NCBI RefSeq assembly: GCF_900167565.1
Contig: NZ_FUZV01000001.1
Location: forward strand, 2,209,001 to 2,273,000
Reading direction: 5' to 3'
DNA length: 64,000 nt
DNA from: Pseudoxanthomonas indica
Lineage (GTDB): Bacteria > Pseudomonadota > Gammaproteobacteria > Xanthomonadales > Xanthomonadaceae
Both the position numbers and the translations under genes were made by a program. Positions 9,530 to 18,890 of this stretch are shown here, one piece after another (the first letter of the stretch is position 1; every line of letters begins with the position of its first letter). The notes below the pieces were generated by a model. The model ran no database searches. It worked only from the letters and a program-made list of their open reading frames with translations, and was not told the origin of the DNA.

Positions 9530-12500
9530 TTACTCGCCCAGGGTCAGCAACGAAGCATTGCCACCGGCCGCGGTGGTGTTGACGGTCACCGTCTTCTCGG
9601 TGGCAAAGCGCGGCAGATAGTGCGGGCCGCCGGCCTTGGGACCGGTGCCGGACAGGCCCTGACCACCGAAGGGCTGCACCCCGACCACCGCGCCAATCTG
9701 GTTGCGGTTGACGTAGACATTGCCCACCTTCACCCGCGCGGCGATGCGATCCACGGTCTCATCGATGCGCGAATGCACGCCCAGGGTCAGGCCGTAGCCG
9801 GTGGCGTTGATCGCGTCGATCACCTGATCCAGCTGGTCGGCCTTCCAGCGCACCACATGCAGGGCCGGTCCGAAGATTTCCTTCTGCAGCTGATCCAGCG
9901 ACTTCAGCTCCCACGCGCGCGGGGCGAAGAAGGTGCCATGTGCAGCGGCCTCGCCGATCGGCGCCTGCTTGATCAGGCGTGCCTCGCTGGCCATGCGCGC
10001 GGCGTGGTCTTCCAGCATCTTCAGCGCATCGGCGTCGATCACCGGGCCCACATCGGTGGACAGCAGGCCCGGGTCGCCGATGACCAGCTCGTCCATCGCA
10101 CCGGCCAGCATGGTCATGACCTTGTCGGCGATGTCGTCCTGCACGAACAGCACGCGCGCGGCCGAACAACGCTGTCCGGCCGAAGTGAAGGCCGAGCCAA
10201 TCGCATCCTTGACCAGCTGCTCCGGCAGCGCCGAGGAGTCGGCGATGAAGGCATTCTGGCCACCGGTTTCGGCAATCAGCACGCCGATGGCAGCATCGCG
10301 GGCGGCCAGCGCACGGTTGATCGCACGCGCGGTGTCGGTGGAACCGGTAAAGGCCACGCCGGCCACGCGCGGGTCGCGGGTCAGGGCGGCGCCGACGGTG
10401 GCGCCGTCGCCGGGCAGGAACTGCAGCACGCCTTCGGGAATGCCGGCTTCGTGCAGCAGCTTCACGGCGGCGTGGCCAATCAGGTTGGTCTGCTCGGCAG
10501 GCTTGGCGATCACGCTGTTGCCCGCGGCCAGCGCGGCGCTGACCTGGCCGAGGAAAATCGCCAACGGGAAATTCCACGGGCTGATGCAGACGAATACGCC
10601 GCGCCCGTGCAATTGCAGTTCGTTGGATTCACCGGTGGGACCGGGCAGCTTCTCCGCCGCGCCAAACTGCGCGCGCGCCTGCGCGGCGTAGTAGCGCAGG
10701 AAGTCGACCGCCTCGCGCACTTCGGCCACGCCGTCGGGCAGGGTCTTGCCGGCCTCCTTCACGCACAGGGCGATGTACTCGGGCATGCGCTGCTCCAGCA
10801 GCGTCGCCGCATGCTCCAGGATCGCCGCCCGGCTGGCGGCCGGCGTGCGGTCCCAGGCCGGTTGCGCGTTGACCGCGTTCTGCAGCGCCTTGTCGACCAC
10901 GGCGCTGTCGGCCGGTTGCCATTGACCCACGATCTGGCGACGGTCGGCCGGGTTGCTCACGTCCTGCGCGGCGCTGGCGATGACCGCGCCCGGCACCAGC
11001 GGCGCCGCGCGCCACGGCTTGACGGCGGCGTTGACCTGTTCGGCCAGCACGCGCAGGTCATTGTCATTGGCGAGATTGGCGCCCATGGAATTGTTCCTGT
11101 CAGAAGTCGAAATGGAAGGCGACACCGGCTGGCGGAACAGATCCACCGGCAGCGGGATGCGCGGATGCGGAATGGTCTCGAACGCGGACACGGTTTCGAC
11201 CGGATCGCGGATTAGATCGGCGATGGCCACGTCCTCGTCGGTGATGCGGTTGACGAAGCTGGAGTTGGCGCCGTTCTCGAGCAGGCGGCGCACCAGATAG
11301 GGCAGCAAATCTTCATGCGAACCCACCGGCGCGTAGACGCGGCAGGGCAGGTCCAGGCGATCCAGCGGCACCACTTCGGCGTACAGGTCATCGCCCATGC
11401 CGTGCAGCTTCTGGTGCTCGTACGGACGGCCCTGCGCAATCGAACGGATCGCGGCGATGGTCTGCGCGTTGTGGGTGGCGAACATCGGATACAGCGCGTC
11501 GCCGTGCTCGAACATGCGGCGTGCATTGGCCAGGTACGACACGTCGGTGTTGGGCTTGCGGGTGAACACCGGATAGCCCGGGTGTCCGTCGATCTGCGCG
11601 CGCTTGACCTCGGCGTCCCAGTACGCGCCCTTGACCAGGCGCACCGGCATGCGCCGGCCGACCCGCCGCGCCAGATCGGCGAGGAAGTCGATCACGTACG
11701 GCGTGCGCTTCTGGTATGCCTGCACGGCCAGGCCATAGCCTTCCCAGCCGGCCAGCGAGGCGTCGGAGAAAGTCGCCTCGATCAGGTCCAGCGACAGTTC
11801 CAGGCGGTCGGCTTCCTCGGCGTCGATGGTGAAGCCGATGCCGTAGGACTTGGCCAGCTGCGCCAGCTCCAGGATGCCCGGCGCCAGCTCGCGCATCACC
11901 CGCGCGCGCTTGGCGTGCTCGTAGCGCGGATGCAGGGCCGAGAGCTTGATCGAGATGCTGGGCGCGGCGAACACGTCGCTGAAAGGACCGCTGCGGCCAA
12001 TCGCATGGATGGCCTGGCGGTACGCCTCCAGGTAGCGCGCCGCGTCCTTGGCCGTCAGCGCGCCTTCGCCCAGCATGTCGAAAGAATAGCGGTAGTTGGC
12101 GTTGTCGCCCTTGCGCGAGCGCGTCAGCGCCTCGTCGATGGTCCGGCCCATCACGAACTGGTGGCCCATGATGCGCATCGCCTGGCGCACGGCCAGGCGG
12201 ATGACCGGCTCACCCACGCGACCGACCAGGCGCTTGAACGCACCGGGTACGTCGTGGCGGGTCAGGTCGTTCAGATTGACCAGCTTGCCGGTCAGCATCA
12301 GGCCCCAGGTGGAGGCATTGACCAGCACCGAGTCGCTCTGGCCCAGATGCTTTTCCCAATCGGCGTCGCCGAGCTTGTCGCGGATCAGCTTGTCGGCGGT
12401 TTCCTGATCCGGGATGCGCAGCAGGGCCTCGGCCACGCACATCAGCAGCACGCCTTCCTCGCTGCCCAGGTCGTACTGGCGCATGAAGGCTTCGATCGCG

Positions 12501-12745
12501 CCCTGGTTCTGTGCGCGGGCGCGGACCCGCTTGACCAGGTCCTCGGCCAGCAGCTGGGCGCGGGCCTGTTCCTCGGCCGGCAGCCGGGCCTGCGCCAGCA
12601 ATTCGTGCACGTGTTCGCTCTCATCGCGCAGCCAGGCGGCGGTGATGGCGGCGCGCAGGGGGGCCGGGACCGGCGGCAACTCCGGCGAGATCAGGCGGCC
12701 GGCCACCGCAGCGGCGGGCGTGGAAGCGGACTGGGGTGTGGACAT
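9530..12745 (-). CDS. putA: Bifunctional proline dehydrogenase / glutamate-semialdehyde dehydrogenase PutA
   Basis: A 1071-residue fusion that oxidises proline to glutamate in two steps. The N-terminal FAD-dependent proline dehydrogenase half (to about residue 540) shows GHQFVMG, VKGAYWDAEVKRAQ, ATHNAQT and YAPVGSHEDLLPYLVRRL. The C-terminal aldehyde dehydrogenase half (about 580-1060) shows SPWNFPLAIF, AETGGQNAF (catalytic Glu region) and SAGQRCSA (catalytic Cys). It is shorter than E. coli PutA: there is no ribbon-helix-helix DNA-binding domain at the N-terminus and no extra C-terminal domain, so it should be a purely catalytic short-type PutA. It is a single gene here, with no proline transporter next to it. 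Confidence 0.96.
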   Translation of the reverse strand: MSTPQSASTPAAAVAGRLISPELPPVPAPLRAAITAAWLRDESEHVHELLAQARLPAEEQARAQLLAEDLVKRVRARAQNQGAIEAFMRQYDLGSEEGVLLMCVAEALLRIPDQETADKLIRDKLGDADWEKHLGQSDSVLVNASTWGLMLTGKLVNLNDLTRHDVPGAFKRLVGRVGEPVIRLAVRQAMRIMGHQFVMGRTIDEALTRSRKGDNANYRYSFDMLGEGALTAKDAARYLEAYRQAIHAIGRSGPFSDVFAAPSISIKLSALHPRYEHAKRARVMRELAPGILELAQLAKSYGIGFTIDAEEADRLELSLDLIEATFSDASLAGWEGYGLAVQAYQKRTPYVIDFLADLARRVGRRMPVRLVKGAYWDAEVKRAQIDGHPGYPVFTRKPNTDVSYLANARRMFEHGDALYPMFATHNAQTIAAIRSIAQGRPYEHQKLHGMGDDLYAEVVPLDRLDLPCRVYAPVGSHEDLLPYLVRRLLENGANSSFVNRITDEDVAIADLIRDPVETVSAFETIPHPRIPLPVDLFRQPVSPSISTSDRNNSMGANLANDNDLRVLAEQVNAAVKPWRAAPLVPGAVIASAAQDVSNPADRRQIVGQWQPADSAVVDKALQNAVNAQPAWDRTPAASRAAILEHAATLLEQRMPEYIALCVKEAGKTLPDGVAEVREAVDFLRYYAAQARAQFGAAEKLPGPTGESNELQLHGRGVFVCISPWNFPLAIFLGQVSAALAAGNSVIAKPAEQTNLIGHAAVKLLHEAGIPEGVLQFLPGDGATVGAALTRDPRVAGVAFTGSTDTARAINRALAARDAAIGVLIAETGGQNAFIADSSALPEQLVKDAIGSAFTSAGQRCSAARVLFVQDDIADKVMTMLAGAMDELVIGDPGLLSTDVGPVIDADALKMLEDHAARMASEARLIKQAPIGEAAAHGTFFAPRAWELKSLDQLQKEIFGPALHVVRWKADQLDQVIDAINATGYGLTLGVHSRIDETVDRIAARVKVGNVYVNRNQIGAVVGVQPFGGQGLSGTGPKAGGPHYLPRFATEKTVTVNTTAAGGNASLLTLGE

Positions 12746-12880
12746 GTGACCGCGGAACCAAAAAGAAAGTCCGCTAGTTTAGGACGCCCGGGGCGTGCCC
12801 GGGTACCGTGGAACGCGCGGCGCCACGGCGTTTGCCGGTCCGTCCCGCGCTTTTTGCGGCTTGCGTCCGATCAATGAAAC

Positions 12881-12909
12881 TTGCCGCAAAGTGTGGTGGC
12901 GGATAACAT
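12881..12909 (+). promoter_or_regulatory. Candidate sigma-70 promoter for the cytochrome oxidase operon
   Basis: TTGCCG and TAACAT are separated by exactly 17 bases, 39 bases upstream of the DUF2244 ATG. It is the best sigma-70-like pair in the gap between putA and the cox genes. Sequence match only. Confidence 0.5.
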
Positions 12910-12947
12910 TTGCGGGTTTTCCGCGGCCTCGTTGCGCGGTTGGCAGC

Positions 12948-13427
12948 ATGATCGAAGTGCTTCCGTCATTGCCGGACCTGGACGGCGCGCGGCTTAGGCT
13001 GCGGCCTCCACGGGCATTGACGGCCCGTCAGTTCGTGGCCTTGTTCGCCGCGCTGGCGGGGGCGATGTGGCTGGTGGCCCTGCTGGGCTGGCTGGCTGGC
13101 AACGCCTTCGCACCGGCCTTCGCCCTGCTGCACACCGCCATGGTGGCCGCGTCGCTGCGTTGGCTTTGGCGCAGCGGTGAGCGGGGTGAGGACATCACCA
13201 TCGGTCCGGAGGTCGTGGAAGTCAGTCGCGACCCGGGTGCCGGTCCGGTGTTCCGAGCCCATCCCTACTGGGTGCGCCTGCGCATCGAGGCGGGAGGTGA
13301 AAGGATTTCGCTGGCTTCCAGTGGCAGGCAGGTCGAGGTGGGCAGCTTCCTCGGACCGGCCGAACGCCGGCAGTTGGCGGACAAGTTGCAGGATTTACTG
13401 GCGGCCGCGTGCGGCCGCAACCGATGA
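12948..13427 (+). CDS. DUF2244 domain-containing membrane protein
   Basis: A 159-residue protein with two adjacent hydrophobic segments (about residues 27-65) and a soluble C-terminal part, the layout of DUF2244 proteins commonly found beside cytochrome c oxidase genes. The start at 12948 (MIEVLPSLPDL) is taken instead of the longer frame from 12795, whose first 51 codons read as non-coding. It lies 19 bases before coxB and is probably in the same operon. Its biochemical role is unknown. Confidence 0.8.
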   Translation: MIEVLPSLPDLDGARLRLRPPRALTARQFVALFAALAGAMWLVALLGWLAGNAFAPAFALLHTAMVAASLRWLWRSGERGEDITIGPEVVEVSRDPGAGPVFRAHPYWVRLRIEAGGERISLASSGRQVEVGSFLGPAERRQLADKLQDLLAAACGRNR

Positions 13428-13446
13428 CGCATTTGGGGTCTAGGCA

Positions 13447-14427
13447 ATGACGCAAGTGAATGGGTTTTTTAAGCGTTTGATCACCGCCTGCACGCTGCTG
13501 GCCATGCCAGTGCTGGCGTGGGCGCAGCCGGCGGACCCGAAGCCGTGGCAGCTGAACATGGGTCGGGGCGTCACCAGCTCCTCCCAGCACGCCTATGACG
13601 CGCACATGATCGCGTTCTGGGTCTGCGTGGTGATCGGCATCGCGGTGTTTGGCGCGATGTTCTACGCCATGTTCAAGTTCCGGAAGTCCAAGGGTGCGGT
13701 GGCCGCGCAGTTCAGCCACAACACCACGGCCGAGATCATCTGGACCGTCATCCCGGTGGTGATCCTGGTAATCATGGCCTTCCCGGCGACCAAGAAGCTG
13801 ATTGCCATGTACGACACCCGTGATGCCGAGATGACCGTCAAGGTCACCGGTTACCAGTGGATGTGGAAGTACGAGTACCTGGGCGAGGACGTGGAGTTCA
13901 CCAGCCGCCTGGCCAAGCAGTCCGACGCGTTCCGCCAGAGCAAGCAGGTCGCCACGGTCAAGGACAACCCGCACTACCTGCTGGAAGTGGACAACGAGCT
14001 GGTGCTGCCGGTGAACACCAAGATCCGCTTCGTGATCACCGCCGACGACGTCATCCACGCCTGGTGGGTGCCGGCACTGGGCTGGAAGCAGGACGCCATC
14101 CCGGGCATCGTCAACGAGGCTTGGACCGACATCCAGACCCCGGGCGTGTACCGCGGCCAGTGTGCCGAGCTGTGCGGCAAGGACCACGGCTTCATGCCGA
14201 TCGTCGTGCGCGCGGTGAGCAAGGAAGATTTCCAGAAGTGGCTGGCCAGCAAGCAGCCCGCCCCGGCGCCGGCTCCGGCCGCCCCGGTGGAAGCGCCGGC
14301 CGCTCCGGTGGAAGCGCCGGCCGCTCCGGCCACCGAGGCCGCGCCGGCTGATGCCGCGCCCGCCGCCGCAGGCGCCGCTCCGCAGGCCGCCCCTTCCGAT
14401 GAGTCTGCGCCCCAGGCGCAGGCTTAA
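13447..14427 (+). CDS. coxB: Cytochrome c oxidase subunit II
   Basis: A 326-residue protein with a signal peptide (cleavage near AWAQ), two membrane segments (about residues 50-75 and 95-115) and a periplasmic cupredoxin domain. The binuclear CuA site is visible: DDVIHAWWVPALG supplies a His and CAELCGKDHGFM supplies Cys, Glu, Cys, His and Met. No haem c motif (CxxCH) follows, so this is an aa3-type, not a caa3-type, subunit II. After the core there is an unusual tail of about 60 residues made almost only of Ala, Pro and Glu, including a tandem APVEAPA repeat. Confidence 0.96.
   Translation: MTQVNGFFKRLITACTLLAMPVLAWAQPADPKPWQLNMGRGVTSSSQHAYDAHMIAFWVCVVIGIAVFGAMFYAMFKFRKSKGAVAAQFSHNTTAEIIWTVIPVVILVIMAFPATKKLIAMYDTRDAEMTVKVTGYQWMWKYEYLGEDVEFTSRLAKQSDAFRQSKQVATVKDNPHYLLEVDNELVLPVNTKIRFVITADDVIHAWWVPALGWKQDAIPGIVNEAWTDIQTPGVYRGQCAELCGKDHGFMPIVVRAVSKEDFQKWLASKQPAPAPAPAAPVEAPAAPVEAPAAPATEAAPADAAPAAAGAAPQAAPSDESAPQAQA
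14281..14331 (+). repeat. 21-bp tandem repeat inside the coxB tail
   Basis: Two adjacent 21-base units (14281-14301 and 14302-14322, differing at one base) followed by a partial third. They encode APVEAPA repeats in the periplasmic C-terminal extension of subunit II. Confidence 0.85.
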
Positions 14428-14455
14428 TCGTCCGCTTACGCAAGAGAATACGAAC

Positions 14456-16069
14456 ATGGCACATACCGCAGTCGATCATCACGACGATCACCACGGTCAC
14501 CAGCAGAGCTTCATCGAGCGGTGGTTCTTCTCCACGAACCACAAGGACATCGGCACGCTCTATCTGGTTTTCAGCTTCATCATGTTCATCATCGGCGCAG
14601 GCATGTCGGTGATCATCCGCGCCGAGCTGGCGGTGCCGGGCCTGCAGTTCGTCAGCCCCGAGTTCTTCAACCAGATGACCTCGGTGCATGCGCTGGTGAT
14701 GATCTTCGGCGGCGTGATGCCGGCGTTCGTCGGCCTGGCCAACTGGATGATTCCGTTGCAGGTGGGCGCGCCCGACATGGCGCTGCCGCGCATGAACAAC
14801 TGGTCCTTCTGGATCATGCCGTTCGCCTTCACCCTGCTGCTGGGCACGCTGTTCCTGCCGGGCGGCGCGCCGGCCGGTGGCTGGACCCTGTACCCGCCGC
14901 TGTCGCTGCAGGGCGGCGCCAACGTGGCGTTCACCATCTTCGCCATCCACATGATGGGCGTGAGCTCGATCATGGGCGCGATCAACATCATCGCCACCGT
15001 GCTCAACATGCGCGCGCCCGGCATTGACCTGTTGAAGATGCCGATCTTCTGCTGGACCTGGCTGATCACCGCATTCCTGCTGATCGCGGTGATGCCGGTG
15101 CTGGCCGGTGCGGTGACCATGCTGCTGACCGACAAGTTCTTCGGCACCAGCTTCTTCAACGCCGCCGGCGGCGGCGACCCGGTGATGTACCAGCACATCT
15201 TCTGGTTCTTCGGTCACCCCGAGGTCTACATCATGATCCTGCCGGCGTTCGGCGTGGTGTCGGAAATCATCCCGACCTTCAGCCGCAAGCCGCTGTTCGG
15301 CTACCAGGCCATGGTGTACGCCACCGCGTCGATCGCGTTCCTGTCGTTCATCGTCTGGGCGCACCACATGTTCACCGTGGGCATGCCGCTGGGTGGCGAA
15401 ATCTACTTCATGTTCGCGACCATGCTGATCGCCATCCCGACCGGCGTGAAGGTGTTCAACTGGGTCAGCACCATGTGGAAGGGCTCGCTGACCTTTGAAA
15501 CCCCGATGCTGTGGGCGGTGGGCTTCGTCATCCTGTTCACCATCGGTGGCTTCTCCGGCCTGATGCTGGCCATCGTGCCGGCCGACTTCCAGTACCACGA
15601 CACCTACTTCGTGGTCGCGCACTTCCACTACGTGCTGGTGACCGGCGCGCTGTTCTCCATCATTGCCGCCACCTACTACTGGTGGCCCAAGTGGACCGGC
15701 CGCATGTACAACGAGACCGCCGGCAAGTTCCACTTCTGGTGGACGGTGGTGTTCGTCAACCTGCTGTTCTTCCCGCAGCACTTCCTGGGCCTGGCCGGCA
15801 TGCCGCGCCGCATCCCGGACTACAACCCGGTGTTCGCCGACTGGAACCTGGTCAGCTCGATTGGCGCGTTCGGCATGTTCCTGACGCCCTTCATGATGGC
15901 CTTCATCCTGTGGCGTTCGCTGCGCACGGGCGAGAAGGCTCCGGCGCGCGCGTGGGAACACGCCCGTGGCCTGGAGTGGACCGTGCCGTCGCCGGCGCCG
16001 CACCACACCTTCAGCACCCCGCCGGTCATCAAGGATGGCGATCTGGCGCACGGCGACGTGACCCACTGA
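14456..16069 (+). CDS. coxA: Cytochrome c oxidase subunit I
   Basis: A 537-residue haem-copper oxidase subunit I with 12 membrane helices. Ligand and channel motifs are present: HALVMIFGGVMPAFVGLANW (low-spin haem His), WFFGHPEVYIMILPAFG (CuB His with cross-linked Tyr), WAHHMFTVGM (CuB His pair) and the HDTYFVVAHFHYVL pair for haem a3 and low-spin haem. The start at 14456 is preceded by AAGAGAA and yields the His-rich N-terminus; the frame upstream is shadow. It is the catalytic, proton-pumping core of the aa3 oxidase, and lies 28 bases after coxB. Confidence 0.97.
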   Translation: MAHTAVDHHDDHHGHQQSFIERWFFSTNHKDIGTLYLVFSFIMFIIGAGMSVIIRAELAVPGLQFVSPEFFNQMTSVHALVMIFGGVMPAFVGLANWMIPLQVGAPDMALPRMNNWSFWIMPFAFTLLLGTLFLPGGAPAGGWTLYPPLSLQGGANVAFTIFAIHMMGVSSIMGAINIIATVLNMRAPGIDLLKMPIFCWTWLITAFLLIAVMPVLAGAVTMLLTDKFFGTSFFNAAGGGDPVMYQHIFWFFGHPEVYIMILPAFGVVSEIIPTFSRKPLFGYQAMVYATASIAFLSFIVWAHHMFTVGMPLGGEIYFMFATMLIAIPTGVKVFNWVSTMWKGSLTFETPMLWAVGFVILFTIGGFSGLMLAIVPADFQYHDTYFVVAHFHYVLVTGALFSIIAATYYWWPKWTGRMYNETAGKFHFWWTVVFVNLLFFPQHFLGLAGMPRRIPDYNPVFADWNLVSSIGAFGMFLTPFMMAFILWRSLRTGEKAPARAWEHARGLEWTVPSPAPHHTFSTPPVIKDGDLAHGDVTH

Positions 16070-16089
16070 ACGTCGCCGCAGGTTGATCG

Positions 16090-16224
16090 ATGAACGCCCC
16101 GATGCTCACGCCTGAAGAAGTCGCCCGCCGCCGCAAGGCGGTGGTGCGCACGGCGTGGGTGATGGGTGGCATCGCGCTGCTGATCTTCGTGTTGTTCATC
16201 GGTCGCGCGGTACTCAGCGCATGA
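16090..16224 (+). CDS. Cytochrome oxidase small assembly protein (44 aa)
   Basis: A small reading frame of 44 residues starting [16 protein letters not shown], with one hydrophobic helix ([18 protein letters not shown]). Its stop overlaps the ctaG start in ATGA. Size, single helix, [12 protein letters not shown] N-terminus and position between coxA and ctaG fit the small cytochrome oxidase assembly protein annotated in many proteobacteria. Its specific function is not defined. Confidence 0.75.
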   Translation: MNAPMLTPEEVARRRKAVVRTAWVMGGIALLIFVLFIGRAVLSA

Positions 16225-16796
16225 GCACGCCCAAGTCCAACTCGGCAGGCTTGTTCAAGCTGGTCGGCGTGGCGCTGGCGGTGTTCGTGCTGACCTTCTC
16301 GCTGGTGCCGCTGTACCGCATCGCCTGCGAGAAAGTGTTCGGCGTGCGCCTGGAGCAGGGCCCCGGCCAGGCGAAGATCGCCACGGCCAAGGCCAAGCGC
16401 ACGGTGACCGTGCAGTTCGACGGCGGAGTGAACTCCAAGCTGCCGTGGGCGTTCCATCCCGAACAGATGACCATGCAGGTGGTGCCCGGCGAGCTGTACG
16501 AAGCCAAGTACTTCGCCCGCAACGACAGCGAGCGCGCCATCGTCGGCAGCGCCGTGCCATCTGTGGCGCCGGCGCGGGCCTCGGGCTACTTCACCAAGAC
16601 CGAATGCTTCTGCTTCACCGCCCAGACCCTGCAGGCCGGTGAAGTGCGCGACATGCCGGTGCGCTTCATCGTCGATGCCAATCTGCCGGACGACGTGAAG
16701 ACCATCACCCTGTCGTATACCTTCTACAAGAACGATGCCCTGACCGCCCGCCTTGATGGCGGCCAGGCCTCCACCGCGCCGCATGCGGCGCCCTGA
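16221..16796 (+). CDS. ctaG: Cytochrome c oxidase assembly protein CtaG/Cox11
   Basis: A 191-residue membrane-anchored copper chaperone that delivers copper to the CuB centre of subunit I. One N-terminal helix (residues 13-33) is followed by an Ig-like periplasmic domain with the copper-binding motif CFCFTAQTL. The conserved Cox11 segments LPWAFHPEQ and [21 protein letters not shown] are seen. The start at 16221 overlaps the stop of the small upstream gene (ATGA), indicating translational coupling. Confidence 0.96.
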   Translation: MSTPKSNSAGLFKLVGVALAVFVLTFSLVPLYRIACEKVFGVRLEQGPGQAKIATAKAKRTVTVQFDGGVNSKLPWAFHPEQMTMQVVPGELYEAKYFARNDSERAIVGSAVPSVAPARASGYFTKTECFCFTAQTLQAGEVRDMPVRFIVDANLPDDVKTITLSYTFYKNDALTARLDGGQASTAPHAAP

Positions 16797-16820
16797 TTGA
16801 GCACAACGGAAGACTTCGCC

Positions 16821-17696
16821 ATGGCCCACGCCTCGCCAGACGCCAACATTTATTTCGTGCCACACAGCAGCAAGTGGCCGATCGTGGGATCCGTGTCCCT
16901 GTTCGTGACCATGGTCGGCGTGGCCAGCTGGCTCAATGACTGGGCCTGGGGCCAGTGGATGTTCTACGCCGGCATCGTGATGCTGTGCGCCACCTTGTTC
17001 ATGTGGTTTGGCGACGTCATCCGCGAGTCGATCAGCGGCCACTACAACAAGCAGGTGGACGTGTCCTTCCGCATGGGCATGGTCTGGTTCATTTTTTCCG
17101 AAGTGATGTTCTTCGGCGCCTTCTTCGGCGCGCTGTTCTATGCCCGCCAGTTCGCGCTGCCGTGGCTGGGCGGCGAAGGCGATGGCGTGATGACCAACTC
17201 GCTGCTGTGGGAAGGTTTCAGCGCCGCGTGGCCGAGCTCGGGTCCGGGCCAGGTCGGCGGTCATTTCCAGACCATCCCGGCCTGGGGCCTGCCGCTGATC
17301 AACACCCTGATCCTGCTGACCTCGGGCGTGACCATCACCATCGCCCACCATGCGCTGAAGGCCGGCCACCGCAAGCAGTTGCTGGTGTTCCTGGGCCTGA
17401 CCGTGGTGCTGGGCTGCACGTTCCTGTTCTATCAGGCCGAGGAATACATCCACGCCTACAAGGAACTGAACCTCACGCTGGGTTCGGGCATCTACGGCTC
17501 CACCTTCTTCATGCTGACCGGCTTCCACGGTGCGCACGTCACCCTGGGCACGATCATGCTGGCGATCATCTGGCTGCGTTGCGCCAGGGGCCACTTCACC
17601 AAGGACGAGCATTTCGGTTTCGAAGCCGTCGCCTGGTACTGGCATTTCGTCGACGTGGTGTGGCTGGGTCTGTTCCTGTTCGTCTACGTGCTGTAA
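16821..17696 (+). CDS. coxC: Cytochrome c oxidase subunit III
   Basis: A 291-residue, seven-helix subunit III. It begins MAHASPDANIYFVPHSSKWP, the usual opening of the family, and contains SEVMFFGAFFGALFYAR, the TSGVTITIAHHAL helix and the terminal AVAWYWHFVDVVWLGLFL block. I start at the ATG at 16821 (GGAAG upstream) rather than the in-frame TTG at 16797 directly after ctaG. It stabilises the subunit I core. A strong terminator follows, so it is probably the last gene of the coxB-coxC transcript. Confidence 0.96.
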   Translation: MAHASPDANIYFVPHSSKWPIVGSVSLFVTMVGVASWLNDWAWGQWMFYAGIVMLCATLFMWFGDVIRESISGHYNKQVDVSFRMGMVWFIFSEVMFFGAFFGALFYARQFALPWLGGEGDGVMTNSLLWEGFSAAWPSSGPGQVGGHFQTIPAWGLPLINTLILLTSGVTITIAHHALKAGHRKQLLVFLGLTVVLGCTFLFYQAEEYIHAYKELNLTLGSGIYGSTFFMLTGFHGAHVTLGTIMLAIIWLRCARGHFTKDEHFGFEAVAWYWHFVDVVWLGLFLFVYVL

Positions 17697-17752
17697 GCGC
17701 GCCAGGCGGAAGCCACGAACCGGCCGCCGTCACGGCGCTGGTTCGCGGCAAC

Positions 17753-17785
17753 AAAAAAGCGACGGCCTGGCCGTCGCTTTTTTTT
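17753..17785. terminator. Bidirectional terminator after coxC
   Basis: A perfect stem AAAAAAGCGACGGC / GCCGTCGCTTTTTT with a 3-base loop and T-runs on both strands, placed between coxC (plus) and the small DUF2909-like gene (minus). Confidence 0.93.
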
Positions 17786-17846
17786 CCACTCCACAGCCGT
17801 ATGGCGGCCGCTCCGCATCCGCCGTGCGGTCAGTGCACGGCGACGG

Positions 17847-18065
17847 TCACGCGCCGACGCCGTGCGGCACGATCCAGCCCATCTTGATCGCCAGCACCAC
17901 CAGCAGGATCAGCGCGATGGACAGGCCGATGCGACGAGTCAGCGCATTGACGGTACGCTTGCTCTGGCCCTTGTCGACCAGCAGGTAATACAAGCCTGCG
18001 CCCAGGTTCCACAGGATGAGGATCAGGAACCCGATTACTACCAGGGTCTTCAACGAGTCGTTCAT
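17847..18065 (-). CDS. Twin transmembrane protein (DUF2909-like)
   Basis: A 72-residue protein with two hydrophobic helices (about residues 5-28 and 46-65) joined by a basic loop (DKGQSKRTVNALTRRIG), as in the DUF2909 twin-TM proteins usually found in cox clusters. The ATG at 18065 has an AGAGG upstream; the longer frame to 18395 is antisense to SURF1. It is transcribed divergently from SURF1 and convergently with coxC. Its role is not known. Confidence 0.8.
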   Translation of the reverse strand: MNDSLKTLVVIGFLILILWNLGAGLYYLLVDKGQSKRTVNALTRRIGLSIALILLVVLAIKMGWIVPHGVGA

Positions 18066-18128
18066 GAGAGCCTCTGAGGCACGCCATATGTACAAGACCG
18101 ACATTATCGCAGCCTGGCGGGTGCGCGC

Positions 18129-18890
18129 GTGAGCCGCCGGCGCATGCCGCTGTGGCTGGGTTGGCTGCTGGCGGGCGGGGTGATCGCGCTGTTCTGCTCG
18201 CTCGGCAGCTGGCAGCTGGGTCGCGCCAAACAGAAGGAAGCGATGCTGGCCGACGCGCAGCGCATCCTGGCCGAGCGCCGGCCGGTGCCGCTGATCGCAC
18301 GCGCGCAGGGCGAGCACGCGCGGGACTACAGCTGGACCCAGGGCCACGGCCGCTATCTGCCAACGCCGGCCGTGCTGCTGGACAACCAGAACCATCAGGG
18401 CCGCGCCGGCGTGCGCGTGCTGCGGCTGTTCCAGCCCGACGATGGCGCCGCGCCGTTGCTGGTGGATCTGGGCTGGCTGCCGCTGCCCGGTGATCGCCGG
18501 CTGCCGCCGCTGCCGGAGATGGCCGGGCCGTCAGAAGTCCGCGGCCTGCTCGCACCGCCCCCTTCCGAAGGCATGGCGCGCGCGCTGGCCAGCCGCCAGC
18601 CGGACGGCGCCATCCTGACCACCGCACTGGATGCGCCCGAACTGCCCGCGCTGCTGGGCGTGGCCACGCTCTCGCCGCGCCTGCTTAAGCTGGATCCGGC
18701 CCTGCCCGGCGGCTACGCTCGTGATCTGGACATCCTGCCCAACACCCTGCCGCCGCAACGCCACCTGGGCTATGCGGTGCAATGGTTCGGCCTGGCGCTG
18801 GCGGTGCTCATCACCGCGCTGGTGGTGAGCCTGCGCGGTCGTGGCAAACGCGGGCGGGACGCGGCCAGCCATGAGAAAATGCCACGATGA
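18129..18890 (+). CDS. SURF1 family haem-copper oxidase assembly protein
   Basis: A 253-residue protein with the SURF1 architecture: an N-terminal helix ending in GSWQLGRAKQKEAM, a periplasmic region and a C-terminal helix introduced by HLGYAVQWFGLALAVLI. SURF1 proteins assist haem a insertion into subunit I. It starts at GTG 18129; an ATG five codons on (18144) is an alternative. Its stop overlaps the next start (ATGA). Confidence 0.93.
   Translation: MSRRRMPLWLGWLLAGGVIALFCSLGSWQLGRAKQKEAMLADAQRILAERRPVPLIARAQGEHARDYSWTQGHGRYLPTPAVLLDNQNHQGRAGVRVLRLFQPDDGAAPLLVDLGWLPLPGDRRLPPLPEMAGPSEVRGLLAPPPSEGMARALASRQPDGAILTTALDAPELPALLGVATLSPRLLKLDPALPGGYARDLDILPNTLPPQRHLGYAVQWFGLALAVLITALVVSLRGRGKRGRDAASHEKMPR

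Noticed and set aside
8570..11215. An 881-codon plus-strand open frame
   Set aside because: It is antisense to a diguanylate cyclase and putA; it is rich in His, Arg, Gln and Gly as expected from the complement of GC-rich codons, and shows no domain.
14281..14331. Short repeats that might suggest a CRISPR-like array
   Set aside because: The units are directly adjacent without spacers and lie in frame inside coxB. No CRISPR array was seen anywhere in the window.
14192..16066. A 624-codon minus-strand open frame
   Set aside because: Antisense to coxB and coxA; dominated by His, Arg, Gln and Glu with no recognisable fold.
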